NCBI RefSeq assembly: GCF_003945595.2
Contig: NW_024104620.1
Coordinates: forward strand, 372,001-436,000
Length of the DNA stretch: 64,000 bases
Direction: 5' to 3'
From: Pipra filicauda
Taxonomy: Eukaryota; Chordata; Aves; Passeriformes; Pipridae
Shown here: positions 1-10,639 of the stretch, piece by piece
Layout: every line of letters begins with the position of its first letter
How positions within the stretch are numbered: position 1 is the first letter of the stretch
Position numbers and translations under genes: made by a program
The notes under the pieces: generated by a model
Database searches by the model: none
Seen by the model: the letters and a program-made list of their open reading frames with translations, nothing else
What the model was told of the DNA's origin: nothing

Positions 1-117
1 CAGTACAGGAGTAAGATGGTTGTGTGTGTGCATGCTGAGTTTGAAAAGGCAATGTATGCATCAAATTCTGCACAGCCTCAGTTTGAAAAGACAAAATGTG
101 CATCAAATCGTGCATAT
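1..117. repeat. Two-copy 42-base tandem repeat at window edge
   Basis: A unit containing agtttgaaaag and tgcatcaaat occurs twice in tandem with period 42 (agttt at 38 and 80; tgcatcaaat at 57 and 99), with a few mismatches. A (TG)n stretch lies just before it. The array may continue to the left of the window. Confidence 0.8.
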
Positions 118-800
118 GTCTACTTTTGCTCTACAATCTAGTGTGACAAGTTTCTGTGCTCTGTCATACTCTTTTGGATCTACCTTTTCCTTCGGAAGCA
201 GTTCAGTTAGGGTATTACATTATGCTCATCTAGTACTCTTTGTTATGCAATTTTAAACTTGTAAACAATGGAGCCCAAAATATGGTATTTTGGTGTGTAA
301 TATGGGTCAGAACCACAGAGGCACAAAGTAACTTGCCCACAGTTTATGTTAAGCTTTAGAAACAAATGGTGGGAATAAAACCCAGCCTTTGGGTATCAGT
401 CATGTGCTCTTGTTAAGTTTCTACCATGTGTGTTTGCAAAATAGAAATAGCATTGTGAAAGTTCAGGCTGTCCCAAGTGTTCTCTTCTGAAGAGCCTACA
501 CAAGTGCAGGTATTAGCAGTTCTGCCTCCTCTGCCTTGTTTTGGATGGCACTCCTGCAGAAACAGGAACAGCTCTTCTCCAGTGCTCTTGTGTCCTGCCT
601 GCTGTACCAGAATGTGGCAAGTGTGGTGAACCAAGGAAAGGAAGAAGCAATCCAGCATGTTCAGGCTTATGTTTTTGATTTAAAGCTGTCCCCTATACAA
701 ACTTGCAGATGAAGCTGCAAGAAATTTTGCACTTTTGTCTTGCTGTTTTGCTGCAGGCCCTGGATCATTCCTGATGCATGACAGGCAACTAACTGTGTGG

Positions 801-995
801 TCATAGAATCACAGAATGGCTTGGGTTGGAAGGGACCTTAAAACTTACCAACGCACTGCCATGGGCAAGGACACCTTCCATTAGTCCACGTTACTCCAAG
901 CCCCATCCAACCTGGCCTTGGACACTTCCAGGGATGGGGCATCCACAACCTGTCTGGGCAACCTGTACCAGGGCCTCACCACCCTCTGGTCTTCA
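801..995 (-). mobile_element. CR1 LINE 3' fragment
   Basis: The plus strand begins tcatagaatcacagaatggc, then ttgggttggaagggacctta, and continues through ccaacctggccttggacact, ccagggatggggcatccaca and acctgtaccagggcctcacc. This is the reverse complement of the avian CR1 3' end, so the element reads on the minus strand. It is 5'-truncated and carries substitutions. The 74-codon frame at 826-1,050 lies mostly in this repeat and is not a gene. Confidence 0.95.
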
Positions 996-2873
996 AAACA
1001 CTAATTGTGCTGAAGCGTTTGAAGACTGGAGGCACAAATGGTCTGAATAGCAAAACCAGATTCGAACAGAGTCTTGAACAGAGCAAAACAGGGATTAGAA
1101 ACAGCACAAATTAAAAAGGAAGTTAAATTATTGCTAAACTATCTGGATGGTTGAACTTGCTTCCTTTTAACCATGATGCAAACTTGCCCATAGAGAAGTT
1201 ACTTTCTTTTAATTTAGTTATGAAACAGGCAGTTTTTTTACACTGTAATGATATTGGCACAGTTATAATTTTCACGGATGGCATTGCCTCTGGGGAAAAA
1301 CGTGAAAAAATTAATTTCTAGGCAGTACCAAAATATATTTCACTGCAAAATGTCAGTTTGCAGCTGAAGAAGGAAGTTTTTAAAAATATCTTCTAGAAAA
1401 TGAATTTTTCACACTGTTTTCCAGCTTTTAAAAAAAAATGAAGGGGGCTTATAGTTCTTTTTTTTTTCTTTATCTGCATATTTGCTTTCTCTGAGAGGAC
1501 TGCCTTGCACACAGGAGTGGGGCTTGTGCTGTGCCTGGTGGTCAGCAGGGAGCTGTGATGCAAGTTACTACCTCCCAGGGATCATGACAATTTACTTGCT
1601 GGAGCCAGGCAGGTCTCTCTAAAATCCTAGACTTTGGGTCTCCAACTCCCCTTTCAGGTGCAAGTGTAATTTTTGGTATCCATCTTGGAATCCAGTGCTT
1701 CAAAAGACTTAAAACTGTTTTGAATTCCAGTCTTTGAGACTCCTGTAGCTTTTGGACATTTGCTAATACACTGCTGCAGAGAATTCTTGTTTTCAGTCCT
1801 TCGGACTTGGTGGAAACAGAACATATGGTTTGGTTGTGGGAGTATTTTTCTTTACACTGTTATTTCTGCTTTGAGGGATAAAACAGAAAAATACAAACCA
1901 AAGGTGATTTTGAACATCAGTTTGTTTCCAAAATGAAAGTTGTAGGCTGAGGCACATTTTAGTGAAAACTCATGGGAATCATAATTATAGAGGTTCCTTA
2001 AATCCTTGTGGGTTTTCTGTTTTACTGCAGTTTGCTCACATTATGTGGAAGTCCCCTGTCCACAACTTTGGCTCCATGTGTAAGCTAATCCGTGACATGG
2101 AGTTAATGGTTTGCATTTCTTCAGTGTAATGTAACATCAAACCAGCTTCTTTGAATTCTATGCAAATACTCAGAAATTTGACAAAAACTATGTTGTCTTC
2201 TGAAATGTAAAGCAGAAAAAGTTCAGACTTATTTAGTCATCTTACAAATGTCCCTAAGAAAGTGAAATGCTGATGATAGTCAGCACTTTGTCCCCGAATT
2301 ATATATTAGTGTATTGGCCTGAATTTGAGTGATTTGTTCTCAGTTACCTTTTCTGCTTCTGTCAGCTTAAACTAGGACTAGTCTTTTTATGTCTTGTTGG
2401 AAAAGGCATAAATGCCAGTGTAAAAGACTTATCAAATTTAGTGGACATTACTGAAGTTAGATGAGAGACCATTTGTTGATTGATGAAATCAATCAGTGCA
2501 ACTTGATTAAGTATAAAATGTTGTGTTGCAATGTCACTGGGGCTGTGGGTACCCAACACCCAATGTTTGAGATTGCCTTTGGAAACAACCAAATCTTAAG
2601 TTACCTGTACAGTCCTCCATTTCACTAAACAGGCTGTCAGTCATCTTGCACGCTGTAGATTCTTTAACACCTTCGAAATGGCTACTTGTCATTGAGGAAA
2701 TGCTAAACAAAATACAGGAGTTGAGAAAGTCACCTTCCCAGTGAAAGCAGTTCTTTCACATTCATTTCTCAAAGGGATTTGTAAGTGAATGTTACATGTT
2801 CTCTTCTCTGCCTGCCTTCATGCTGCCTAATAAATTTAAAGATGAACCTTCTTTCACCAGATATTGCACTGTT

Positions 2874-2883
2874 GGGGGGGGGG
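2874..2883. repeat. G homopolymer run
   Basis: Ten G in a row are followed by tgttgtgtgt. Its length is prone to sequencing error. Confidence 0.9.
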
Positions 2884-4284
2884 TGTTGTGTGTATTTTTC
2901 ACTCTGGGGCTGACATAAGATACTTAAGATCAGCACTGTACCATGGATAGGAGTACACTGAGCAGTAGTGTGTTCATCTGATCTGCAAAGAAAGTTGCTT
3001 TATCTTCCCCATAGATGGGCTGCACCTGCCCTTTAGAAGAATCCAAAATGAAGATTATCCCAGGTGCTCAGAGAGTGTACCCTTCAGCCTCTGCTTTATT
3101 CAACTCCCACTGTGACTCTTTAAAAGCATAAAGGACTTTCTGAAATTTTGGATTTGGAGAGCTGCTGGCAGAGTATTCTTTGATTTAATGTGGAAGATGC
3201 TCAGACTACTCCAGTGCTACAGATGTTTGCCAGGTTCTTATAACTGTGCTTGAAGTACTTGCTCTGTAATAGAGTCAAGTGCTGCAATCTCTACCTCAGT
3301 TTCAGTGAGTTTCTGAAGAAGAGTTACTGGAATACCTGCAAAGCTTCTATAAAACATACTCGGCAAATTTCTTGGGTTTTCTCGTTTGGGTTTTTTTGTC
3401 ATAAATTCAGCCATTTACACCTCAAAGCAATTCAGAACACCAGCTTTTCGCTAATACCTGCAATCATGTAGCACTTAAATTTTGAATTTCTAAAGTGCCA
3501 TGCAGCTTAACCTTAAGGAGCTGGCTGTATATACTCCAGGCAGGGCTGTGACTAATGTGATTCAAAACCAAGTAGGGAACACTTGACTTCTCAGGTGCAC
3601 ATGACTTCCTGAGCATGATCAAAGACTACCTAATGCATTCAATTGGCATAGAATTCAGTATCAGCTACAGGAGGCACAGCTGGTCTGATTCGAAAATACG
3701 ACAGCACAAAGATAAATATAGTGTGTTCTGAATAATAGCTTAGCATTTATATCACTCATCCAAAAAATTATCTGTCTTCAGATCTGCAATTGCTGCTTCT
3801 CAACAGTCATCTTTGACTGCTAATCTGTCTGGTGTCACATCCTTCCTATTAAATGACAGTACAACAGTTGGTGGCTATGAAGACCAACCATAGAGAAAGA
3901 ACTGATGGTAAACCAGTAAGAGGAAGGTTGTCCTGGAAAGGTAGAAGAGGAGTCCTGGTTCCTTCTTTGGAGACAACTTCAGTGTTTGGTCTTAAATGAT
4001 TAAACTAACAATTAGAAGAGCAGGATCTAAATGAACACCACTGCCCTCCTTCACCTTGCTCATATTTGTTGCACGAAGATATTCTGTACCTAAACAAATA
4101 CAAAAATGAAGTATTTCTATATTTGTAATGGAGTTTTCATCTAGACCCACTTTAGTGATATCATAATCCTTTCTGTCATCATTGCCAATGACAGGGAAAA
4201 GGTGTATATGAATGGAATGATGCCAAATTTGTAACTGCATCCTGCAGCATTAATACATACTACATTATCTTCCTGTTTATAATC

Positions 4285-4320
4285 ATATATATACACATCT
4301 ATACACACACTCATACACAC
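4285..4320. repeat. (AT)n/(AC)n microsatellite
   Basis: The stretch has atatatatacacatctatac followed by further acacac units. It is a mixed dinucleotide repeat inside the intron. Confidence 0.8.
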
Positions 4321-4826
4321 TTTTTTCTCCCCACTGTACATGGTTTTTAATCATAGTTATTTCTGGCCCGGGACAAGTCACACTTGAATGCTGTTGCATT
4401 TTCTGCAAAACTTTTGTTTTGAGTTTTCAGCCAAAGCAGATGTTGTACGTCCATCCCCCTGTCCCTGCCCTGTTCTGCATTAGGAACTTCCACAAGATGT
4501 GTTGCAAATCAAAGTCCCTAATTCTTCATGTAATATTCTATGCTCTATGTCTCTCTTGTCCCTGGTAGTTTCAGTGAAAGCCAATAGGCTTTCTTTAGGT
4601 AATTTGGAAGCAAGGGGAGAAAAGCAAGTTCTGGGCACCAGGTGTTTTCACAGAGCTTGCATCGCTGCCGATGCCTATTTGTCACTTATCACTTCTAGTT
4701 GATTCTTTAATTATCTGCAAAATTAACTCTTGTTCTGAACAACAGAATTTGTATTAGCATTTTGGCTGGTTTTACTATCATATGGGTTTTCATCCTGATG
4801 TTTACATCAAATGGGCACACAGTCAT

Positions 4827-5180
4827 ATCCAACCTGATATTGAATATTTCCAGGGCCGAGGAATCCACAGCTTCTCTAGGATGTGTTTGGCCTTTTGGGC
4901 TGCAAGCACACACTCTTGGCTCATGTCCAGCTTTTCATCCACAGGAACCCCCAGGTCCTTCTCCATAGGGCTGCTCTCAATGACTTCATCTCCCAGGCTC
5001 AGCTCCTGGCTGGAATTGCCCTGGCCTACTACAGAAGGCCACCAGATTGGTCAGGCATAATTTTTCTTTGGAGAAGCCATGCTAGCTGTCTTGGATCACC
5101 TCCTTTTCTTGCATGTGCCTTAACATTGCTTCCACGGGGGCATGTGTATCTCTCATCTTTTTTGACCAACAATGCCTGAA
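4827..5180 (-). mobile_element. CR1 LINE fragment, internally deleted
   Basis: The plus strand starts with a decayed version of the CR1 tail region (atccaacctgatattgaata, then ttccaggg). It jumps after cttctctagg into ggctgcaagcacacactctt, ggctcatgtccagcttttca and tccacaggaacccccaggtc. It then reads gaagccatgctagctgtctt and cttaacattgcttcc. These are successive blocks of antisense CR1, so the element lies on the minus strand with an internal deletion and no terminal 3' repeat. The overlapping frames of 68-98 codons here are repeat-derived. Confidence 0.88.
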
Positions 5181-7262
5181 GTTCACCACTAAGGTAATCC
5201 TGGTTTGGCTGGTTTGTCAGTCAGTATCTCCATGTCCACTTTCCCTTGTGTCAGTACACTGAATGAATTAATAATGTTGTTTCTTCTTTCCCCTTCTCAT
5301 AGTATGTCAGACTGGTTGGCTTCATCTTTGCTTTCTTGGTGCACTTGCGAATTATTATCCCCCATCCAACAGCTCTCTGTGAGCCACTGGCTGATAAAAA
5401 TGAAAAGAATTTTCCTATTTCTATAAGAAAATGCCTATGCTGCTTCCCAGTGCGTTTATCAGTCCTGAAAATAACAAAACAACTGACATACTTTGAAGAG
5501 TTGCAAAAAAATCTTCTGATGAGTTAAGTTGGTCATTCCAATGAGAGAGGAATTGACTGAATGTCAATAGGGAAAAATGAGAGGCAGACCAACTGCAGAC
5601 ACTGATAGTACTTTGAATCTACTCCTCAAGTGTTTAGTTATGATGAGAATTACCGTAATGTAATTTAGACTAGAGGGACTGTTTCTAAAAGCATAAAATA
5701 ACTGTATTTGTTTTTCAGTCAGTGAGGCATGCAGCTAACTGTCCTTGGCAGCTCTGAAAAATCTGCAATTCCTTTAGGATGCCTGGTGGTGCAATGTGAA
5801 ATACATGAAGCCAGAAAAGGGGCACGTACGGTAGTCCTTGAAGTGTCATATCTTAATTTAGATCAGTGTTAACGCTAAGAATAATGCAAAATTTGTACTA
5901 TTAAAACAAAAAAGAGAGAGTTTGTGACTGTGCATGATTTGTGACATGGAGCTTGCAACTCTTTTCTGCCGATGATTCTACAAGTTTATGGTTGTAGAAG
6001 TTAGGATTGTTGATAGCTACAATTTCTAGTATGGTTCCAGAGTTGGAGACCACTGAAGAATCAGATGTTTTCAGAGGAGGTTGATAAGTCACTACTTTCA
6101 AACGTTGTATTGAACACACTGAGTAGATTAAATAAGAGCATTCAAATTTAGCTTTTTATAATTTCTCTGAGGAACCTAAGTTTGATACATTTCTTCTCTT
6201 TAATGAGGTTATGATGGCTATTCATTTATTTTCATGTGATTGGTCTTCTAGGCAATCATATGGTATGATCTTAAGTCTTTAATCTGTAATGCTTCAGGCT
6301 TACTGCAGCATGATTAAGCTAAAATTGTGTTTTGACAGGTCTGCATTTGGGAGAACCATAAGAGCAAGTCTGACTTCTAATTCTCTGGGAGCTGTGAACT
6401 TAATGAGTAGTGATGGGGTATCTTAGCTGGCCAATAGCTTTTTGCATTTCTCCCTTTTCAGAGTACAGTCATGTTTCAGCTTTCATGGGTTTGCCTCCAG
6501 CCGTGAGATTCCTGCTTCCCAAAGCAAATGGTCTCATTTCCTAAGGCACATGAATAATAAGGATTCTACGGGACAAGCAAGATCCCTGAGGAGAGCACAG
6601 GAGCTTTCAGTGACTTGCATCCATTTGCTGTTTCTTCCCTAACTCACTGTTGTACTTTTCTAGTGGCCAATAGTAGAAGTATTGTATTTGCATTGATCAT
6701 ATTTCTCTAAGCATTACAGCTGTTCATACTTGCGAATATTGTTACTTATGTTATAATTACATTGTTCATACCCCTCAAACGTGGTGGCTTTGAGTCTATG
6801 ATTCTTCTTTTTTTTGTCTAGATTGTTACAAGGTTGAACTTTGATCCCTGGCTTTATGTCTTTGTCTTTTTATGAAGATGGGAAATGTTCCAAAATACGT
6901 ATTGTTGTAAGGTCTAGAAGCATCAAAAACTTCTTGAAAACATTTAAGAACTGCTCAGAAAAACTGTATTTTGAGCATTTAACAATTGACTTCTGTCTTG
7001 AAAGGATTTGATCTACTGTTTTCATTATCATGAATGAATATCTAAATGCAACTTTTGGTTGCAAATCTGCAAGGTTAAAACAGTATTGAATTGCAAAAAG
7101 TCTTTTTCTTGCAAAAAGCAGTTCTACCTTGAAGTGGTTACTGTATTATCAGCTGATGTCCTGTTTAAGCCACAGAAAGGTGTAACGTAAAGGCAGTGAG
7201 AAGCTTTGGTAGATCAGCTGAAAGTAGAATAGGATGATTTATTTTGTATGATTATTTTACAG

Positions 7263-7334
7263 GTTGAAAATTGGTGTCCTCGTTTACCTTGGAGAGCTAA
7301 AAATCCTAATGAAGAGACTGATCAAAAAACAGTG
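7263..7334 (+). CDS. MGAT5: MGAT5 coding exon, human residues 192-215
   Basis: The exon begins after a tttacag acceptor and ends at a gtaaga donor, phase 0 at both ends, for 24 codons. It starts V-E-N-W-C-P and contains R-L-P-W-R-A-K-N-P, matching human V192 onward except for a few substitutions (for example Arg for His at 198). It belongs to the N-terminal part of the lumenal domain, just before the catalytic core. The human stretch with Leu188, mutated in the Lec4A hamster cell mutant, would be in the preceding exon outside this window. The frame stays open for 74 codons past the donor, which is probably chance. Confidence 0.95.
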
Positions 7335-8382
7335 GTAAGAACAACCATGTTCTTAATAAGAACAAACATGAGAAATAGTTCAGTAATTGTGATTCATGCA
7401 AAATATCCTGGAATCCTGTGCCTCATAAATGCTAATAAGACTAGGATTTATAATTTTTATTCCTCTTGGACTGTATATATGAAGCTCATGTATCTTCTCC
7501 AGTCATTGTATTGTGGTAGATTTCCATTAAAAACATTTTTGTGTTTAAATTTATGAAATAGTGTGCACAAATAGTGAGAAAAATTACAAATCCATAGACT
7601 GCTCATCAGTATTAACTATATGTGAAAGTGTCCATTTTTATTGTCTCATAAATCTGGACCTTTTTTATAAAAGTGCCTTACTGGAAAAGGCTTATATCCA
7701 TTTCAGATTTGTAGTAACATTTTGATTACTCCTAATTTTTTTCCCTTTAAAAACTCCACAGCACATAGAGTTGTTTCTAAATTGTTACAACCTAATTATG
7801 TAGCACTTGGGTATTTTAAGATAATTTAAGATAATTGCTGGGCTGTGTATGAACATTGCTTACATAACATAGATATAGGCTGTCTCATTTTGCAAAACCA
7901 GTTGTTCTTAGATCAGCTTTAAAATGAGTATTTCCTTTAAAAATTATACCCTAGTAATGTTTCTTCCTTTATGGGATGCTTGGAGACATCCTTGTATTTG
8001 GAAGATTCATGGTACACATGACTCTTCAGCATACTGTTCTGTATTGTGTTTTAGACGTACTTTAATCTCCTTTTGAAGCACATGAGCAAAAATAAACAGA
8101 AAGTAATACGTCGTGAAACATTGTAAACATATTCTGAGCTGCCAAATGCCACTAATAAAAATAGCAGTAATTTATGTAGCTTAGAAACGTCTGTTTAAAT
8201 ATGTCTTTAATATTTGGACTAAAATCTCAACTTGTGCTAGGAGTGCATCCTTTTTTTCTATTTCCTTTTATAAAAGAGGAATATAAAGCACAAAGTTCAC
8301 ATCTGAGCATTTTTGCCACTTCTGGAAAGTTCACTGAGGGATAACTAATGTTTGAGGTTTTTCATTAATGCTTTAATTGAAG
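7335..8382 (+). other. MGAT5: MGAT5 intron
   Basis: This 1.05-kb AT-rich intron has a gtaaga donor and a ttgaag acceptor. It contains runs such as a duplicated taagataattt motif near 7,818-7,835. I saw no repeat element or RNA gene in it. Confidence 0.9.
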
Positions 8383-8544
8383 GCTGAAATTCGCATCAAC
8401 TTTGATAATCTCTACAAAATGATGTCAAGACATGAGGAGTTCAGGTGGATGATGTTGCGCATCAGACGAATGGCTGATACCTGGATTGAAGCGATCAAAT
8501 CACTTGCAGAAAAACAAAATTTGGAGAAAAGAAAACGAAAAAAG
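8383..8544 (+). CDS. MGAT5: MGAT5 coding exon, human residues 216-269
   Basis: The exon has 54 codons and is phase 0 at both ends, with donor gtaaat. It begins A-E-I-R and contains H-E-E-F-R-W followed by R-I-R-R-M-A-D. It ends in the basic run K-R-K-R-K-K, which corresponds to human residues 264-269. That basic patch has been reported to let secreted GnT-V act as an angiogenic cofactor by releasing FGF-2 from heparan sulfate, and it is unchanged here. The first third of the exon differs more from human (for example I-N-F-D-N-L-Y-K) than the rest. An unspliced transcript would read on to a stop at 8,782-8,784. Confidence 0.96.
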
Positions 8545-9407
8545 GTAAATGAGGACGTTTTTATTCCTGTCACTTGCAGTTATATAGGCTCTTTCAAGCT
8601 TCTCATTTCAGAGTGGAAATACCAAACACGTCTTAAAGGCTCCTGTTTGTGCTTGTGCCTCTTTTCAAGAAATATTTTGCTGCTTGATATTATGTTACAA
8701 TGGGTGTTTGCTTTACAGAAGTTTTACGTGCTTTTCATAAGTCAGTCTGGGAGTAAATTTTCTGACCTCTTTAGTTTTGGATAAAACAGAGACTATGTAG
8801 AAGTTTCTAAAGGGAGAAGCTGCAAATTTACTGCAAGCTGATGACGCTGGAGTTTTTATGTAGTCATAGGAGCTGTACATCTTTGTTGTCCAAAATTCAG
8901 ACTTTAAATGATGTACGTCAGGTTTGGATTTGAGTAGACTGAAAGTGGTCTACAGCTTTGGATTGGATCAGTTTAGACCTCCTGTAATGAGTGCCATTTT
9001 AAAACCATGAGATTCTTGAAAAAGGTCTATTTCATTTGATTTAATTTTTGTTTTTAATTATCTCAACTAATTAAGATAAAGCCAAAAGTTGTAAACACAA
9101 CAACAGGTTTCCCTTCCTGCCTTGTTCTTACTGGAGCCAGTTCTTTATGGCAGCAGGCCAGGCACAGGAATGTTTCTACCCTCTCTTAAGCCTGGCTGGC
9201 TGCAGCTGAGCTCCTTGCTTGAGATTCTTAGTCTTTGCCTTCATTACAAAATTAAATTATTGGGGTGGAAGTATTGGGTCATTTTCGTTGATTTTTTGGG
9301 GGTTATTTTTGGCCACAGTTGGAATTTAATAGAAAGAAAAAATGCCCTAAGGTATAACAGTTGCATGTTTAATGTCGATAACTCTAACATGTGACTTTCC
9401 TTTTCAG
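8545..9407 (+). other. MGAT5: MGAT5 intron
   Basis: This 0.86-kb intron has donor gtaaat and acceptor ttttcag. It is AT-rich unique sequence. I recognise no repeat or RNA gene in it. Confidence 0.9.
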
Positions 9408-9577
9408 ATTCTTGTTCATTTGGGGCTTTTGACAAAAGAATCTGGATTCAAGATTGCAGAAAATGCGTTTAGTGGTGGCCCACTTGGTGAATTAGTCCAG
9501 TGGAGTGATTTAATTACATCTCTCTACTTACTGGGCCATGACATCAGGATTTCAGCTTCACTGGCAGAGCTCAAGGA
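9408..9577 (+). CDS. MGAT5: MGAT5 coding exon with catalytic Glu, human residues 270-326
   Basis: The exon is 170 bases and ends in phase 2; its last codon (Glu) is completed by the next exon. It starts I-L-V-H-L-G-L-L-T-K-E-S-G, the first strand region of the GT-B catalytic domain. It contains G-G-P-L-G-E-L-V-Q-W-S-D-L. The Glu in that motif (GAA at 9,489-9,491) aligns with human E297, the catalytic base identified by structure and mutagenesis of human GnT-V. The exon also carries L-L-G-H-D-I-R-I-S. Conservation with human is nearly complete. Confidence 0.97.
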
Positions 9578-10504
9578 GTAAGGAGATTACTTTCACTTTT
9601 GAAACTGGCATTAAAAGAAAAGAATTGTAAACTCTTGAAGCTTCTATTAGCAGTATATAATTTCTTGAAGCGTAAAATGAAAGTGATAATTCACTAAACA
9701 GACGATAAGATTATTTTCAGGAGCTAAGTATATGTGCCATGGAAAGGATAATGTGTTTTCATTGTAGCTCCAGGCTCCTGGGACTTCATAAATGAATGTT
9801 GTAAAATTCAAACTAAGCAGCTTAGACTTTAACATTCCAGGTGCTTTAACCAGCTGCGCTAGGAAATGTTACAGACTAGCCTAATTCTGTGTCCTCTTCT
9901 TCAGTTTCTGCTATTCTTCACTCAGTATCTCACTTTAAAATAAAGGTTTAAATCCTTTAAACACATTACTTTTGATGTAGTTAATTGCTTATGTCAGATC
10001 AAATTGCTGCCTCACTCTTGGTTGTCCTGCTTTTCCTACTAGTTCAGCATTAGACATAAAACATCTGTTTTAAACATGAGCAGATACACTTTTTCTGTAG
10101 CTTTCATTTTTTATTAAAAAACATGAGAGCACTGTTTCATAGAGAACTCTTGTACTATAAAGCTGTCAATGGAAGTCAGAAATTGTTTTAAATAACTTTT
10201 ATAATTTAAATATAGCTTCAGTAATTTAAAGCGCACTGTTTTTAAACATTCCAACCATATTACTCTCTTGTTTAAACTGGGTGAGGTTTTTCATGAAAAT
10301 TATCACTTTAGTGAGATATAAACATTCTTTGATAAGTTCTGAGCATCTCTTGCATTCGAGTGTTCTTATATGGTTTGAGATTTGGAAACAATAAAAGAGT
10401 AACCTTTTTTTGGAAACTGGAATTACTGGAATAAGTAGTATTACAGCATCAACTCAAGATATTTGAAAGTAATGTTTTTCCATATTCCTTCTTTTTTTGT
10501 TTAG
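9578..10504 (+). other. MGAT5: MGAT5 intron
   Basis: This 0.93-kb AT-rich intron has donor gtaagg and acceptor tttgtttag. I see no repeat or RNA gene in it. Confidence 0.9.
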
Positions 10505-10639
10505 GATTATGAAGAAGGTTGTAGGTAACAGATCTGGCTGCCCTACCCAGGGAGATAAAATTGTAGAACTCATTTACATTGATATCGTGGGACTCACTCA
10601 GTTTAAGAAAACCCTTGGTCCATCATGGGTTCATTACCA
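10505..10639 (+). CDS. MGAT5: MGAT5 coding exon, human residues 326-371
   Basis: The exon is 135 bases, entering in phase 2 and leaving in phase 2. It encodes I-M-K-K-V-V-G-N-R-S-G-C-P, then Y-I-D-I-V-G-L, then L-G-P-S-W-V-H-Y-Q. N-R-S is an N-glycosylation sequon shared with human (N334). The donor is gtaagt, and the split Gln codon is completed by the next exon. Confidence 0.96.

Larger units (their letters stand above)
1..7262 (+). other. MGAT5: MGAT5 intron (5' end outside window)
   Basis: This non-coding stretch ends at the acceptor just before the first visible MGAT5 exon. I looked for the preceding human exon (residues ending at E191, including the Cys-Ser-Phe-Phe-Ile-Tyr-Leu-Ser-Glu end) and did not find it, so that exon lies to the left. 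The intron holds a two-copy 42-base repeat at its left edge, two minus-strand CR1 fragments (801-995 and 4,827-5,180), a 10-base G run at 2,874-2,883 and a mixed AT/AC microsatellite near 4,285-4,320. The remaining short reading frames show no recognisable protein. Confidence 0.85.

Noticed and set aside
826..1050. 74-codon frame near the window start
   Set aside because: It lies mostly inside an antisense CR1 3' fragment.
8377..8784. 135-codon frame taken as a whole gene
   Set aside because: Only 8,383-8,544 is coding (an MGAT5 exon with clear splice sites). The rest is intron read-through.
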